Origin: Blastochloris tepida
GTDB taxonomy: Bacteria > Pseudomonadota > Alphaproteobacteria > Rhizobiales > Xanthobacteraceae
Direction of reading: 5' to 3'
Length of the DNA stretch: 64,000 bases
NCBI RefSeq assembly: GCF_003966715.1
Contig: NZ_AP018907.1
Span: forward strand, 3,460,001 to 3,524,000
Shown: piece by piece, positions 36,771-46,463 of the stretch
Layout: every line of letters starts with the position of its first letter
Numbering within the stretch: the first letter of the stretch is position 1
Position numbers and translations under genes: made by a program
The notes under the pieces: model-generated
What the model was told of the DNA's origin: nothing
Database searches by the model: none
Seen by the model: only the letters and a program-made list of their open reading frames with translations

Positions 36771-39700
36771 GCGGCTTCGTCATCCCCGAAAAGACCCGGC
36801 TCGACCAGACCGCGGCCTCCGATCCCGCCCGCTCGGCCTGGGTCGATGCCAATGCCGGCTCCGGCAAGACGCACGTGCTGGCGCGCCGGGTGGTGCGGCT
36901 CCTGCTGCGCGGGGTGCCGCCGGGCCGGCTTTTGTGCCTCACTTATACCAAGGCCGCCGCCGCCAATATGGCGAACCGCGTGCTGAAGGATTTGGCGAAG
37001 TTCGCCACGGCGCCGGACGACGAACTCGACCGGCTGATCGTCGAGACCGATGGCGGCGTGCCGGGCGAGGCCCGCCGCGCCCGGGCGCGGCGGCTGTTCG
37101 CCGAGGCGCTGGAGACGCCGGGCGGGCTCAAGGTGCAGACCATCCACGCCTTCTGCGACCGGGTGCTGCACCAGTTCCCGTTCGAGGCCGGGGTGCCGGC
37201 CGGCTTCTCGGTGCTCGACGAGCGCCAGGCCGGCGAGCTTCTGGCCGAGGCCCGCGCCCGGGTGATGGTCGAGGCCGCGGCCGACGTCGACGGCGATCTC
37301 GGCCGGGCGCTGGAGAGCGCGATTGCCGCCGCCTCCGACGACGGGCTGAAGAGCGCGCTCGACGAGGCGGTCAAGAACCGCCACGCCATCGCCGAATGGC
37401 TGGCGTCGGCCGGCGGCATCACCGGCGCGGTGGCGCAGATCGCCGCCGCCCTCGGCCTCAGCCCCGGCGACACCGTGGCGGCGATCGAGGCCGACATGCT
37501 GGCAAGCCCGCTGATCGCGCGCGGCGACTGGCCGGCGCTGGCCGCGCTGTTTGCGGCCGGCGGCGTCAAGGACCAGCAGTTAGCCGGCTATCTTGAGACC
37601 GCTGCCGCAGCCGAGAACGGCGACGTGGCGCTCGCTTCCTATCTGCGCGTGTTCCTGACCGACAAGGACGAGCCGCGCAGCGACAAGGTGTTTCCGTCGA
37701 AGCGCATCCGCGACGGCCACCCGGCGTTTGCCCAGGCGCTGACGGCCGAGCGCGACCGGCTGGTGGCGCTGCTCGACCGCCGCCGCGCCGCCGTGGCCAG
37801 CGAGCGCAGCGCCGCGCTGCTCGTGCTCGCCGCCGCGGTCATCGCCCGCTATGAAACAGCCAAGGCGCGCCGGGCCTTGCTCGATTTCGAGGACATGGTC
37901 GGCCGCACCCGCGACCTGCTGCACCATGTCGGCGCGAGCTGGGTGCTCTACAAGCTCGACCGCGGCATCGACCACGTGCTGGTCGACGAGGCGCAGGACA
38001 CCTCCGCCGCGCAATGGGCGATCATCCAGGCGCTGGCGGCCGAGTTCTTTGCCGGCAAAGGAGCGAGCGAGCGGTCGCGCACGGTGTTCGCGGTCGGCGA
38101 CGCCAAGCAGTCGATCTACGGCTTCCAGGGGGCGGCGCCGGCCATGTTCGGCGCCATGCAGCGCCACTTCACGCGGGCGGCCGGCGAAAGCGGCCTCACC
38201 GCCGTGCGGCTCGACGTGTCGTTCCGCTCGGCCCAGCCGGTGCTCGATGCGGTGGACACCGTGTTCGCCAACCCCGCGGCGCGCGCCGGGCTTTCGATCG
38301 CCGACGATGCGGCGCTGGTCCACCAGTCGGTGCGGGCCGGCGCGCCGGGCGTGGTCGAGCTGTGGCCGCTGCTTGAGCCGGACACCGCCGCCGAGGCCGG
38401 CGAGGCGTGGGACCTGCCGCTCGACGCCGCGACCGAGGCGAGCCCGCAGGTGCGGCTCGCCCGCAATATTGCCGCGAGCGTCGCTTCCTGGACCGGCGGA
38501 GCCCGCCGCAAGGCAAACGGTGCGCCGATCCTGCCCGGCGACATCCTGATCCTGGTGCGCCGGCGCGGCGTGCTGTTCGAGGCGGTGCTGAAGGCGCTGA
38601 AGGATCTCGGCCTGCCGGTGGCCGGCGCCGACCGGCTGGTGCTGGCCGAGCACATCGCGGTGATGGACCTGATGGCGCTCGGCGACGCGCTGCTTACCGC
38701 CCATGACGATCTTGCCCTCGCCTGCGTGCTGAAGAGCCCGCTGTTCGGCTTCACCGACGACGAGCTGGTGCCGCTCGCCAATCCGCGCACCGGCACGCTG
38801 GCCGACGCCCTGGCCGCCAGCACCGACCTTAAAGCGCGCGACGCGGCGGCCCGGCTCGCCCTTTGGCGCGACGAGGCCCGCGCCTTGCGGCCGTTCGACT
38901 TCTACGCCCGCGTGCTCGGCCGCGACGGCGGCCGGCGGGCGATGCTGGCAAGGCTCGGGCCCGAGGCCGCCGACCCGCTCGACGAGTTCCTGGGGCTGGC
39001 GCTCAATGACGAGGCGGTGGGGGTGCCGGCGCTGGCCGGCTTTCTGGCGCGGGTGCGCGCCGCCGGCGCCGAGATCAAGCGCGACATGGAGGTGGCGTCC
39101 GCCGCCGTGCGGGTGATGACGGTGCATGGCGCCAAGGGCCTGGAGGCGCCGGTGGTGATCCTCGCCGACACGGTGGCGCGGCCGGAGGGCTCAAAAGACC
39201 CGCGCCTCCTGCCGCTCGCCCGTCCCGGCGCGCCGGAGGGGGCGCCGCGCCCGCTGCTGTGGGTGCCGGTGAAGGCCGGCGAGCCGGTGGCGGCCGCGGC
39301 GGCGCGCGCCGTGGTGCGGGCCGAGGCTGCGGACGAATACCGCCGCCTGCTCTATGTGGCGCTGACCCGCGCCGCCGACGTGCTGGTGGTGGCCGGCGCC
39401 CGCGGCAAGGCCAAGCAGCCGGACGGCTGCTGGCACGATCTGGTGACGGCGGCGCTGGAGCATGCCGCAACCAAGGAGCCGGCCGACGGCTGGGACGGCA
39501 CGGTGTGGCGCTGGAGCCGCTGGCCGCAGCCGGAGGCCCCGGCGGCGGTGGCGGCGGCGTCCGCGCCCCCGGCCCGGCCTGATTGGCTCGACCGGCCGGC
39601 GCCCATGCCGCCCGCCCGGCCGGGGCGGCTCAGCCCCTCGCGCCGCGGCCCGCCGCAGGATGAAGCCGCCGTCGCCCGCGGCCTCCTCGTCCATCGCCTG

Positions 39701-40192
39701 CTGCAGATTCTGCCCGATATCGAGCCGGCCGGCCGCGCGTCGGCCGCCGCCGTCATCGCATCCCGCGCCGGCCTCGACGAGAGGGCCGCGGCGGCGCCGA
39801 TCGCCGACACGCTGGCGCTGATCGCCGATCCCCGGCTCGCCCGCCTGTTCGGCCCCGGCAGTCGCGCCGAGGTGCCGATCGCCGGCAGGGTGGCGCAGGC
39901 CGGCATGGCGGAGACGGTGAGCGGCCGCATCGACCGGCTGTGGATCGGCGACGACACGATTTTGTTTGCCGACTTCAAGACCGGCACAATGGTGCCGGAA
40001 AGCGCCGAGGCGGCGTCTCCCGCCCACCTCCGCCAGCTTGCGCTCTATCGCGCCTTGTTGGCGGATCTCTTTCCCGGCCGGCCGGTCGCCGGCTGGCTGG
40101 TGTTCACCGCCGGCCCCGCCGTCCTGCCGGTGCCGGACACGCTGCTGGAGGCGGCGCTGGCCCGCCTCGGCATCGCGCCGGGCCTGCCTTGA
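36767..40192 (+). CDS. addA: Double-strand break repair helicase AddA
   Basis: This 1141-residue protein is a UvrD/Rep superfamily I helicase fused to a C-terminal RecB-type nuclease. Motif I is NAGSGKTHVLARR (about 25-37), then LTYTKAAAANM, motif II VDEAQDTSAAQW (about 405), motif IV-VI segments such as VMTVHGAKGLEAPVV and YRRLLYVALTRA. The nuclease motif DTILFADFKTG lies near 1064. The GTG start at 36767 overlaps the addB stop codon (GTGA), with GAGGAGGG just upstream, so AddA and AddB are translationally coupled in stoichiometric production. Confidence 0.95.
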   Translation: MSGFVIPEKTRLDQTAASDPARSAWVDANAGSGKTHVLARRVVRLLLRGVPPGRLLCLTYTKAAAANMANRVLKDLAKFATAPDDELDRLIVETDGGVPGEARRARARRLFAEALETPGGLKVQTIHAFCDRVLHQFPFEAGVPAGFSVLDERQAGELLAEARARVMVEAAADVDGDLGRALESAIAAASDDGLKSALDEAVKNRHAIAEWLASAGGITGAVAQIAAALGLSPGDTVAAIEADMLASPLIARGDWPALAALFAAGGVKDQQLAGYLETAAAAENGDVALASYLRVFLTDKDEPRSDKVFPSKRIRDGHPAFAQALTAERDRLVALLDRRRAAVASERSAALLVLAAAVIARYETAKARRALLDFEDMVGRTRDLLHHVGASWVLYKLDRGIDHVLVDEAQDTSAAQWAIIQALAAEFFAGKGASERSRTVFAVGDAKQSIYGFQGAAPAMFGAMQRHFTRAAGESGLTAVRLDVSFRSAQPVLDAVDTVFANPAARAGLSIADDAALVHQSVRAGAPGVVELWPLLEPDTAAEAGEAWDLPLDAATEASPQVRLARNIAASVASWTGGARRKANGAPILPGDILILVRRRGVLFEAVLKALKDLGLPVAGADRLVLAEHIAVMDLMALGDALLTAHDDLALACVLKSPLFGFTDDELVPLANPRTGTLADALAASTDLKARDAAARLALWRDEARALRPFDFYARVLGRDGGRRAMLARLGPEAADPLDEFLGLALNDEAVGVPALAGFLARVRAAGAEIKRDMEVASAAVRVMTVHGAKGLEAPVVILADTVARPEGSKDPRLLPLARPGAPEGAPRPLLWVPVKAGEPVAAAAARAVVRAEAADEYRRLLYVALTRAADVLVVAGARGKAKQPDGCWHDLVTAALEHAATKEPADGWDGTVWRWSRWPQPEAPAAVAAASAPPARPDWLDRPAPMPPARPGRLSPSRRGPPQDEAAVARGLLVHRLLQILPDIEPAGRASAAAVIASRAGLDERAAAAPIADTLALIADPRLARLFGPGSRAEVPIAGRVAQAGMAETVSGRIDRLWIGDDTILFADFKTGTMVPESAEAASPAHLRQLALYRALLADLFPGRPVAGWLVFTAGPAVLPVPDTLLEAALARLGIAPGLP

Positions 40193-40257
40193 CGCTCTCC
40201 CGGCCGGTCCCTAGTTTCACGTAATCACTGCCCCGCCTTCGATTGAAAGGACCGATC

Positions 40258-40578
40258 ATGGCCGTCGCCAAGGTGACCGACGCGAGTTTCGACCAGGATG
40301 TGCTGCAGGCGACCGACGCCGTGCTCGTCGACTTCTGGGCGGAATGGTGCGGGCCGTGCCGGATGATCGCGCCGGTTCTCGACGAGATCGCCGCCGAGAT
40401 GGGCGGCAAGCTGCGGATCGTGAAGCTGAACGTCGACGAGAACCCGGCCACCGCCGCCAAATACGGCGTGATGTCGATCCCGACCTTGATGCTGTTCAAG
40501 AACGGCGAGCTCGCCTCGCGCCAGGTCGGCGCCGCGCCGAAGGCCAAGCTGGTGCAGTGGGTGCAGTCGGCGGTGTGA
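40258..40578 (+). CDS. trxA: Thioredoxin 1
   Basis: This is a standard 106-residue thioredoxin. It has the WCGPC active site (Cys31 and Cys34), the cis-Pro in [12 protein letters not shown], and Asp25 as the buried acid. It reduces cytoplasmic protein disulfides with thioredoxin reductase. AAAGGA seven bases before the ATG is a good ribosome-binding site. It lies 65 bp after addA, as in many Rhizobiales, and is followed by a clear terminator hairpin. Confidence 0.98.
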   Translation: MAVAKVTDASFDQDVLQATDAVLVDFWAEWCGPCRMIAPVLDEIAAEMGGKLRIVKLNVDENPATAAKYGVMSIPTLMLFKNGELASRQVGAAPKAKLVQWVQSAV

Positions 40579-40667
40579 GCGGCGGCTGAGGCCCCGTCCC
40601 CGTCGTCCCGGGCAAGGGCCGCAGGCCCGCGACCCGGGACCGTTCGCCGGAAATGCAAGAAGTGTGT

Positions 40668-40701
40668 GGGCGGAATAGCGCAGCGCATTCCGCCCTTTTT
40701 T
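40668..40701 (+). terminator. Rho-independent terminator after trxA
   Basis: A 9-bp stem GGGCGGAAT / ATTCCGCCC with a 10-base loop is followed directly by six Ts (40696-40701). This is a textbook intrinsic terminator and ends the long block that begins at divL. Just upstream (40602-40645) there is also a CCCGGG-based extragenic palindrome. Confidence 0.8.
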
Positions 40702-40705
40702 GCGG

Positions 40706-40738
40706 CATCGGCGGATCACGCCTTCGGCTGATCCGCCC
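40706..40738. repeat. 33-bp repeat, left of the Phd/VapC module
   Basis: The stretch from CATCGGCGGATCACGCC to GGCTGATCCGCCC is identical to 41749-41781. GGCGGATCACGCCTTCGG folds with CTGATCCGCC into a hairpin. The two copies enclose the toxin-antitoxin genes in direct orientation. Confidence 0.85.
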
Positions 40739-40840
40739 TACGCGCTGGCAGCGCCGCCCCTTGGCAAGGCGCGAGAATTGCCTTGCCGCTGCCGGTAGCC
40801 TTGCGGCAAAATCTGGTCGTAATGACTAGAAAGTCGGGCC

Positions 40841-41188
40841 ATGACCCAGCCGGCAGGCTCCAAGCCTTCAACACGCTCCAAAACGTCCAGACGCTCCAAG
40901 ACCGGGGCCGGCGGCCGGACGCCGCCGCCCGCCGGCAACCGCTGGCGCCTTCAGGACGCGAAGGCCCGGCTGAGCGAGGTGGTGCGCGAGGCCCAGGAGC
41001 ATGGCCCGCAGCGGGTGACCCTGCACGGCCGCGACGCCGTGGTGGTGGTCAGCGCCGCCGAGTTCGACCGGATGCAGCGCCCCGTCACCGGCCATGACAT
41101 CGTTCGGGCTCTGCAGGCCTCGCCCCTCGCCGAAATCGAGTTCGAGCGGCTGTCGTTCGACGCCCCCGTCCGAGACGTCGAGCTGTGA
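40841..41188 (+). CDS. Phd/YefM-type antitoxin
   Basis: The 115-residue protein contains the Phd/YefM fold at about residues 30-85 (RWRLQDAKARLSEVVREA, VTLHGRDAVVVVSAAEFDRM), which binds DNA as a dimer and represses its own operon. The C-terminal tail would neutralise the toxin. The first 30 residues are an unusual Ser/Lys/Arg-rich extension containing hexads (SKPSTR, SKTSRR, SKTGAG) from 18-bp repeats at about 40857-40913. The stop codon overlaps the GTG start of the toxin gene. Confidence 0.9.
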   Translation: MTQPAGSKPSTRSKTSRRSKTGAGGRTPPPAGNRWRLQDAKARLSEVVREAQEHGPQRVTLHGRDAVVVVSAAEFDRMQRPVTGHDIVRALQASPLAEIEFERLSFDAPVRDVEL

Positions 41189-41703
41189 GGGGCTGGCTGC
41201 TCGACACCAACGTCATTTCCGAGTTGCGAAAGGCGCGGGCCGATCCGGGCGTGCTGGCGTTCGTCGAAGCCCAGCCGGGCGAGCTTCTCTATGTGACCGA
41301 AATCACCTTCGGCGAAATCCGCTACGGCATCGAGCGGCTCGACGCCCCATCGCAGCGGACCGACCTCAATCTCTGGCTTGATCGCACCGTCCGGCCGCTG
41401 TTCGCCGGCCGCATCCTGCCGGTGTCCGAAGATGTCATCGTCCGCTGGAAGACGATGGTGGTCGACGGCCAGAAGCGCGGCCACACCTTCGGCCAGCCCG
41501 ATCTGTTCATCGCGGCGATCGCCGCCCTGGAGGATTTGGTCGTGGTGTCGCGCGACACCCTGCATTTTGTCGAAGCCGGGGTGCCGGTTTTCGATCCCTG
41601 GCGCGGCAAGCTCCATGCCGCCGGAAAGGTCCGTGCCCTGAAATCCCCGGTCAGGGCCGAGGATGTGGCCAAGATCCTCTCGGCAAGAGCGACTCGGCGA
41701 TAG
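41185..41703 (+). CDS. vapC: VapC-type PIN-domain toxin
   Basis: This PIN-domain ribonuclease of 172 residues would cleave RNA when not bound by the antitoxin. Acidic residues expected at the metal site are visible in LLDTN (Asp7), TFGEIRYGIE and QPDLFIAAIA. GTG at 41185 overlaps the antitoxin stop (GTGA), implying coupled translation. The PIN domain ends near residue 140. About 30 further residues (AGKVRALKSPVRAEDVAKI) form an extension beyond the usual VapC length. Confidence 0.92.
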   Translation: MRGWLLDTNVISELRKARADPGVLAFVEAQPGELLYVTEITFGEIRYGIERLDAPSQRTDLNLWLDRTVRPLFAGRILPVSEDVIVRWKTMVVDGQKRGHTFGQPDLFIAAIAALEDLVVVSRDTLHFVEAGVPVFDPWRGKLHAAGKVRALKSPVRAEDVAKILSARATRR

Positions 41704-41826
41704 CAAGGGCGCAATAGCGAAGCGTATTGCGCCACCCTTGGGCACCGCCATCGGCGGATCACGCCTTCGGCTGATCCGCCCGACGCGTTACGGGTCGGCA
41801 CCGCGCATCGTGTCCCTCAAGGCCCC
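41704..41826. repeat. Extragenic repeats between vapC and lysK
   Basis: A hairpin GGCGCAATA-GCGAAGCG-TATTGCGCC at about 41709-41734 is followed by the 33-bp repeat at 41749-41781, identical to 40706-40738. The genes on both sides are convergent, so the hairpins may terminate both transcripts. Confidence 0.8.
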
Positions 41827-43479
41827 TCACGCCCCGTTCGCCAGCTCCCCCGCCAGCGCCTTGTCGATCAGCGCCACGGTCTCGGGCAGGCCGTAGATCG
41901 CCACGAACGAGCCGAAGCGCGGCCCCTTCTCCTGGCCGAGCAAAAGGCGGTAGATGGCGGCGAACCATTCCTGCGACACGCCGGGGCGCTCCGGCGTCGC
42001 GCCCTTGGCCTTGAGGTCGTGGTAGCGCGGGATGGCGCGGCCGATGTCGTAGACCTGCACCTGGATGTCCTCGGCCGGGGTGCCCGGCGGCAGCGCCGCC
42101 AGCGCGGCCCGCAGCGCCTCCAGCGCCGCCCGCTCCACCTCGTCGGCGACGGCGAACTTCTTCGCCGGCTTCACGAAGTCGTGGTAGTAGCGCACCGCGT
42201 AGCCGACCAGCTCGTCGAGCTTGGGGTGGGTGGCCGGCCCCGAGCCCGGCGCGTAGCGCTGGATGAAGCCCCACAGCACCGCCTTGTCCTCGGCGTGCGA
42301 CACGCTGGCCAGATTCAGCAGCATCGAGAACGAGATCGGCACGTCCATCTTCGGCGGAGTGCCGGAATGGATGTGCCACACCGGGTTGGCGAGCTTCGTC
42401 TTGTCGTCCTGGCCCGGATACTTGTCGAGGAAGGTCAGATAGTCGTCCACCGTCTTGGGGATGACGTCGAAATAGAGCCGTTTTGCCGCCTTCGGCTGCT
42501 GGAACATGTAGAGCGCCAGGCTCTCCGGGCTGGCATAGGTCAGCCACTCCTCAATGGTCAGGCCGTTGCCCTTGGACTTCGAGATCTTCTGGCCCTTCTC
42601 GTCGAGGAACAGCTCGTAATTGAACCCTTCCGGCGGCGTGCCGCCGAGCGCCCGGCAGATCTCGCCCGACAGCTTGACCGAGTCGATGAGGTCCTTGCCG
42701 GCCATCTCGTAGTCGATGCCGAACGCGGTCCAGCGCATCGCCCAGTCCGGCTTCCATTGCAGCTTGCAGTGGCCGCCGGTGACCGGCACCGTGACGCGTT
42801 CGCCCGTCTCGGGGTCGTCGTACGAGATGGTGCCGGCGGTCACGTCGCGCGCGACGATCGGCACCTGCAGCACCACATTGGTGCGCGGGCAGATCGGCAG
42901 GAACGGCGAATAGCTCTGCGCCCGCTCTTCGCGAAGCGAAGGCAGCATGATCGCCATCACCTGATCGAACCGCTCCAGCACGGTGAGCAGCGTCGCGTCG
43001 AAGCGGCCCGACGTGTAGCAGTCGGTGGCCGAGACGAACTCGTAGTCGAAGCCGAAGGCATCGAGGAACGCGCGCAGGCGCGCATTGTTGTGGGCGCCGA
43101 ACGAGGGGTGGGTGCCGAACGGGTCGGGCACCTGGGTCAGCGGCTTGCCGAGCGCGGTCGCCACCAGCTCCTTGTTCGGGATGTTGTCCGGCACCTTGCG
43201 CAGGCCGTCCATGTCGTCGGAGAAGGCGATCAGCCGGGTCGGCACCCGGTCGTCGGTGAGCACGCGGAAGGCGTGGCGCACCATGGTGGTGCGCGCCACC
43301 TCGCCGAAGGTGCCGATGTGCGGCAGGCCCGAGGGGCCGTAGCCGGTCTCGAACAGCACGGCCTCGCCGTCTGTCTTCGGCCGCCGCTTCAGCCGCTCGA
43401 CCACCTTGCGCGCCTCCTCGAACGGCCAGGCGGTGGCGGATTCGGCGAGCGCCTTCAGGGCGGCGGTGTCGATGGTCAT
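41827..43479 (-). CDS. lysK: Class I lysyl-tRNA synthetase
   Basis: This enzyme charges tRNA-Lys but is the archaeal-type class I synthetase that replaces the class II enzyme in many alphaproteobacteria. The 550-residue protein shows the HIGH-type motif [10 protein letters not shown] (His54) and the KMSKS-type motif KISKSKGNG. It also has the long insert [16 protein letters not shown]. The chosen ATG (43479) begins [14 protein letters not shown]. The Shine-Dalgarno is weak. No second lysyl-tRNA synthetase is in the window. Confidence 0.95.
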   Translation of the reverse strand: MTIDTAALKALAESATAWPFEEARKVVERLKRRPKTDGEAVLFETGYGPSGLPHIGTFGEVARTTMVRHAFRVLTDDRVPTRLIAFSDDMDGLRKVPDNIPNKELVATALGKPLTQVPDPFGTHPSFGAHNNARLRAFLDAFGFDYEFVSATDCYTSGRFDATLLTVLERFDQVMAIMLPSLREERAQSYSPFLPICPRTNVVLQVPIVARDVTAGTISYDDPETGERVTVPVTGGHCKLQWKPDWAMRWTAFGIDYEMAGKDLIDSVKLSGEICRALGGTPPEGFNYELFLDEKGQKISKSKGNGLTIEEWLTYASPESLALYMFQQPKAAKRLYFDVIPKTVDDYLTFLDKYPGQDDKTKLANPVWHIHSGTPPKMDVPISFSMLLNLASVSHAEDKAVLWGFIQRYAPGSGPATHPKLDELVGYAVRYYHDFVKPAKKFAVADEVERAALEALRAALAALPPGTPAEDIQVQVYDIGRAIPRYHDLKAKGATPERPGVSQEWFAAIYRLLLGQEKGPRFGSFVAIYGLPETVALIDKALAGELANGA

Positions 43480-43580
43480 GACAAATCTCGAATGATGGGG
43501 CGCGGCAGATAAACCGCGCTCTCCTTGAAGCGTCAATCAGGCCGGTGCCCGGGCGGGAACGCCGGAGCGGATGACCGCGC

Positions 43581-44483
43581 TCAGAAGAAGCCGATCGGGA
43601 AATAGCGGAGATAGAGGTCGGTATAGACCCCCCTCTCCCACAGCTTCTGCAGCGCCCAGTCGAAGGCGCGCCGCAGCGGCTCGTTGCCGGAGCGCACGGC
43701 AATGCCGACGCCCTCGCCGAAATAGCGGCTCTCCAGGAACGGCCCGCCGCGGAAGGCGCAGCAATTGGCCGAGTCGCTGCCATTGAGCCAGAACGCCAGC
43801 GCGATGCCGTCGCCGAACAGCAGATCGACCTGACGCGCCTTCAGCGCCTCCTTGGCGGCATCGAGCGTGGGGAAGGTCTTGAGGCTGGTCTCGGCGAAGA
43901 ACGCCCGCAGATAGGCCTCGTGCGCCGTGCCGGCCACCACCGCCACCGCGCGGCCGGTGATGGTCTCCGGCCGGATGTCCTTGAGGTCGAAATCGCTGCG
44001 GGCGACGAAGCGCGCCGGCGAGCGGTAGTAGCGGTCGGTGAAATCGGCCCGCGCCCGGGTCTGCGGGGTGATGGCGATCGAGGCGATCACCGCGTCGCCG
44101 CGGTTCTCGTTCAGCGCATCGAGCAGCGTGTCGAAGCGGCGCATCTGCACCGTGCAGGCGACCTTCAGCTCCTCGCAGATGGCGCGGGCGAGATCGACAT
44201 TGAAGCCGGTGGGATTTCCGTCCCCACCCTTGAAGTTGAACGGCGGATAGTCCTCCTCGGTGAGGAAGCGGATCAGCGCCAGACGCCCCAGCTCCGGCTT
44301 CTCCGGCCGGTGCTTGGGGTCCCAGAAGCTCGGCACGCGGACAGCGGGGTCCGCCGCAGCGGGCGGCGCCGCCGGCGCGGCCTGCACCGATGCCGCGAGC
44401 AGCGCCGCCGCAACCAGCCAGCCCGCGCGCATTCCTCGCATCGACATCGCGCCACGCGCTCCGCGTTTGTCCGCAGTTTTCAT
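43581..44483 (-). CDS. Periplasmic amino-acid-type solute-binding protein (SBP family 3)
   Basis: This 300-residue protein has a signal peptide (MRAGWLVAAALLAASVQAAPA) and a family 3 solute-binding fold: FLTEEDYPPFNFKGGDGNPTGFNVDLARAI, then RFDTLLDALNENRGDAVIASIAITP, the usual segment for polar amino acid ABC transporters. No permease or ATPase genes accompany it, so it is an orphan binding protein here and may serve a transporter encoded elsewhere. It is divergent from the glycosyltransferase gene, with 51 bp between the starts. Confidence 0.88.
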   Translation of the reverse strand: MKTADKRGARGAMSMRGMRAGWLVAAALLAASVQAAPAAPPAAADPAVRVPSFWDPKHRPEKPELGRLALIRFLTEEDYPPFNFKGGDGNPTGFNVDLARAICEELKVACTVQMRRFDTLLDALNENRGDAVIASIAITPQTRARADFTDRYYRSPARFVARSDFDLKDIRPETITGRAVAVVAGTAHEAYLRAFFAETSLKTFPTLDAAKEALKARQVDLLFGDGIALAFWLNGSDSANCCAFRGGPFLESRYFGEGVGIAVRSGNEPLRRAFDWALQKLWERGVYTDLYLRYFPIGFF

Positions 44484-44534
44484 GGGCCGCACGCTTACAG
44501 ACGATTGTGGCGGGCGCAAGCGGGCGGGGACGCG

Positions 44535-46460
44535 GTGTCGGCGGAAAATTCCAGGGCGTGGCCTCGGCAGGCGCGGCTGGCCGGCCTGCCGGTGGAGCTC
44601 GTGCCGATGATCGGCACGCTGCCACTCGCCACCCTGTTCGATGCCGCGGACCGCGCCGAGCGGATCGGCGTCGGCGGCGATGAGGTGCTGGTTGCCGCCG
44701 GCATCATCGGCCGCGAGGCCTATCTGCGCCGGCTCGCCGCCTGGCTCGGCCTGCAATTCGCGGCACTCGACGGCGAGGACGACCGCCCCGGCGACCTGAT
44801 CCCGCCGCCGCAGGCGCTGGCGGCGGGGTTCGTGGCGCTCCGGCGCACGCCCTCGGGCCTTCTCATCGCCGCGGCGCCGCAGGGGCGGCGGATCCGCGAC
44901 CTCGTGCAACTGGCGCGCACGCTGCCCGCCACCGGCAACACCCTCCACCTGACCTCGCCCGAGCGGCTTGAGGCGTATGTGCTGCGGCACGCCGGGCGGC
45001 GGCTGGCCGAGGCCGCGGCCTTCGACCTCAAGCGGCGGGCGCCGGACCTGTCGGCGGCGGTGCGCCGCGGGCGGCGCCATCTGCCGGCGGCGATCGGCGG
45101 CGGGATCATTCTTGCCGCGCTGCTGGCGGCGGGTGCGGCCGGCGCGGTGACGCAGATCGTGCTGTCGTTCGTCTTTCTCGGCTGGATCGCCCTGCGCGTC
45201 CTGGCGCTGATGCACGCCGACAACGCCCGCCCGCCGCGCCTCACCTGTCCCGACAGCGACCTGCCGCGCTACACCATCGTCGTGCCGCTCTACCGCGAGG
45301 CGCCGATGGTGGCGCCGCTGCTCGCCGCCCTCGGCGCCCTCGACTATCCGCGCGAGAAGCTCGACATCCTGCTGGTGATCGAGGCCGACGACGCCGAGAC
45401 CCGGGCCGCGATCGAGAAGGCGGGGGCGGCGCCGCACGTCCGGGTGGTGGTGTCGCCGGCACCGGGCCCGCGCACCAAGCCCAAGGCGCTCAATGCCGCG
45501 CTGGCGTTCGCGCGCGGCGAGCATCTCGTGGTCTACGACGCCGAGGACCGGCCGGAGCCCGGCCAGTTGCGCCACGCCGTCGCGGCCTTCCGCGAAGGCG
45601 GGCCGGCGCTGGCCTGCGTGCAGGCGCGGCTCGCCATCGAGAATGCCCGCGACGGCTGGCTCACCCGTCTGTTTGCCGGCGAATATGCCGGCCAGTTCGA
45701 CGTGCTGCTGCCGATGGTGACCGCCCATCACCTGCCACTGCCGCTCGGCGGCACCTCGAACCATTTCCGGGCCGACGTGCTGCGCCGGGTCGGCGGCTGG
45801 GATGCCTTCAACGTCACCGAGGACGCCGATCTCGGCATCCGTCTGGCGCGGTTCGGCTGGCAGACCGGGCTGATCGCCTCGACCACCTGGGAGGAGGCGC
45901 CGCGCCGCCTGCCGGCCTGGCTCCGGCAGCGCACCCGCTGGTTCAAGGGCTGGATGCAGACCTGGCTGGTGCACATGCGCCGGCCGCGCCGGCTGCTCGG
46001 CGAGCTGGGCCTCACCGGCTTTCTCGCCTTTCAGCTGATGATCGGCGGCAGCGTGCTGTCGGCGCTGGTGCATCCGCTGTTCGTGCTGGTGCTGGCGCTG
46101 CACGCGGCCGAAGGGTTCGCCACCGCCAGCGGGGGCGTCGGCGTCCTGCTCGCCGGGCTCACCGTCGCCACGCTGACGTTCGGCTATCTCACCTCGGCGG
46201 CGCTGGCGCTGGCCGGTCTGGGGCGGCGGCGGCTTCTGTCCATCGGCTGGGTGGCCGCCACCATGCCGGTCTATTGGCTGCTGCTGTCGGCCGCGGCGTG
46301 GCGGGCGGCGTGGCAGCTCGCCGTCGATCCGTTCCACTGGGAGAAGACCGAGCACGGCCTCGCGCTGACCTCGGTGCGGCAGGCCGGCGCGCCCGAAGAT
46401 GAGCGCAAACGCGACGGGCGCCGGATCGGCGGCGACGTGTTGGCCGGAAAAGCCGGTTGA
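44535..46460 (+). CDS. Membrane GT2 glycosyltransferase with N-terminal GspE-like domain
   Basis: The 641-residue protein begins with about 130 residues resembling the N-terminal domain of type II secretion ATPase GspE (LFDAADRAERIGVGGDEVL), which in other proteins can bind cyclic di-GMP. Two membrane helices follow (AIGGGIILAALLAAGAAG, VLSFVFLGWIALRVLALM), then a GT2 catalytic domain with DAEDRPE, TEDADLG and the processive-type RQRTRW. Several C-terminal helices follow. It probably makes or exports a polysaccharide. GGGGA precedes the GTG start. It ends three bases from the convergent GT4 gene. Confidence 0.82.
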   Translation: MSAENSRAWPRQARLAGLPVELVPMIGTLPLATLFDAADRAERIGVGGDEVLVAAGIIGREAYLRRLAAWLGLQFAALDGEDDRPGDLIPPPQALAAGFVALRRTPSGLLIAAAPQGRRIRDLVQLARTLPATGNTLHLTSPERLEAYVLRHAGRRLAEAAAFDLKRRAPDLSAAVRRGRRHLPAAIGGGIILAALLAAGAAGAVTQIVLSFVFLGWIALRVLALMHADNARPPRLTCPDSDLPRYTIVVPLYREAPMVAPLLAALGALDYPREKLDILLVIEADDAETRAAIEKAGAAPHVRVVVSPAPGPRTKPKALNAALAFARGEHLVVYDAEDRPEPGQLRHAVAAFREGGPALACVQARLAIENARDGWLTRLFAGEYAGQFDVLLPMVTAHHLPLPLGGTSNHFRADVLRRVGGWDAFNVTEDADLGIRLARFGWQTGLIASTTWEEAPRRLPAWLRQRTRWFKGWMQTWLVHMRRPRRLLGELGLTGFLAFQLMIGGSVLSALVHPLFVLVLALHAAEGFATASGGVGVLLAGLTVATLTFGYLTSAALALAGLGRRRLLSIGWVAATMPVYWLLLSAAAWRAAWQLAVDPFHWEKTEHGLALTSVRQAGAPEDERKRDGRRIGGDVLAGKAG

Positions 46461-46463
46461 AGA

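Noticed and set aside
40857..40913. Possible CRISPR-like or other spaced repeat array
   Set aside because: The 18-bp units are contiguous without spacers and lie inside a coding sequence, so they are a tandem repeat, not CRISPR.
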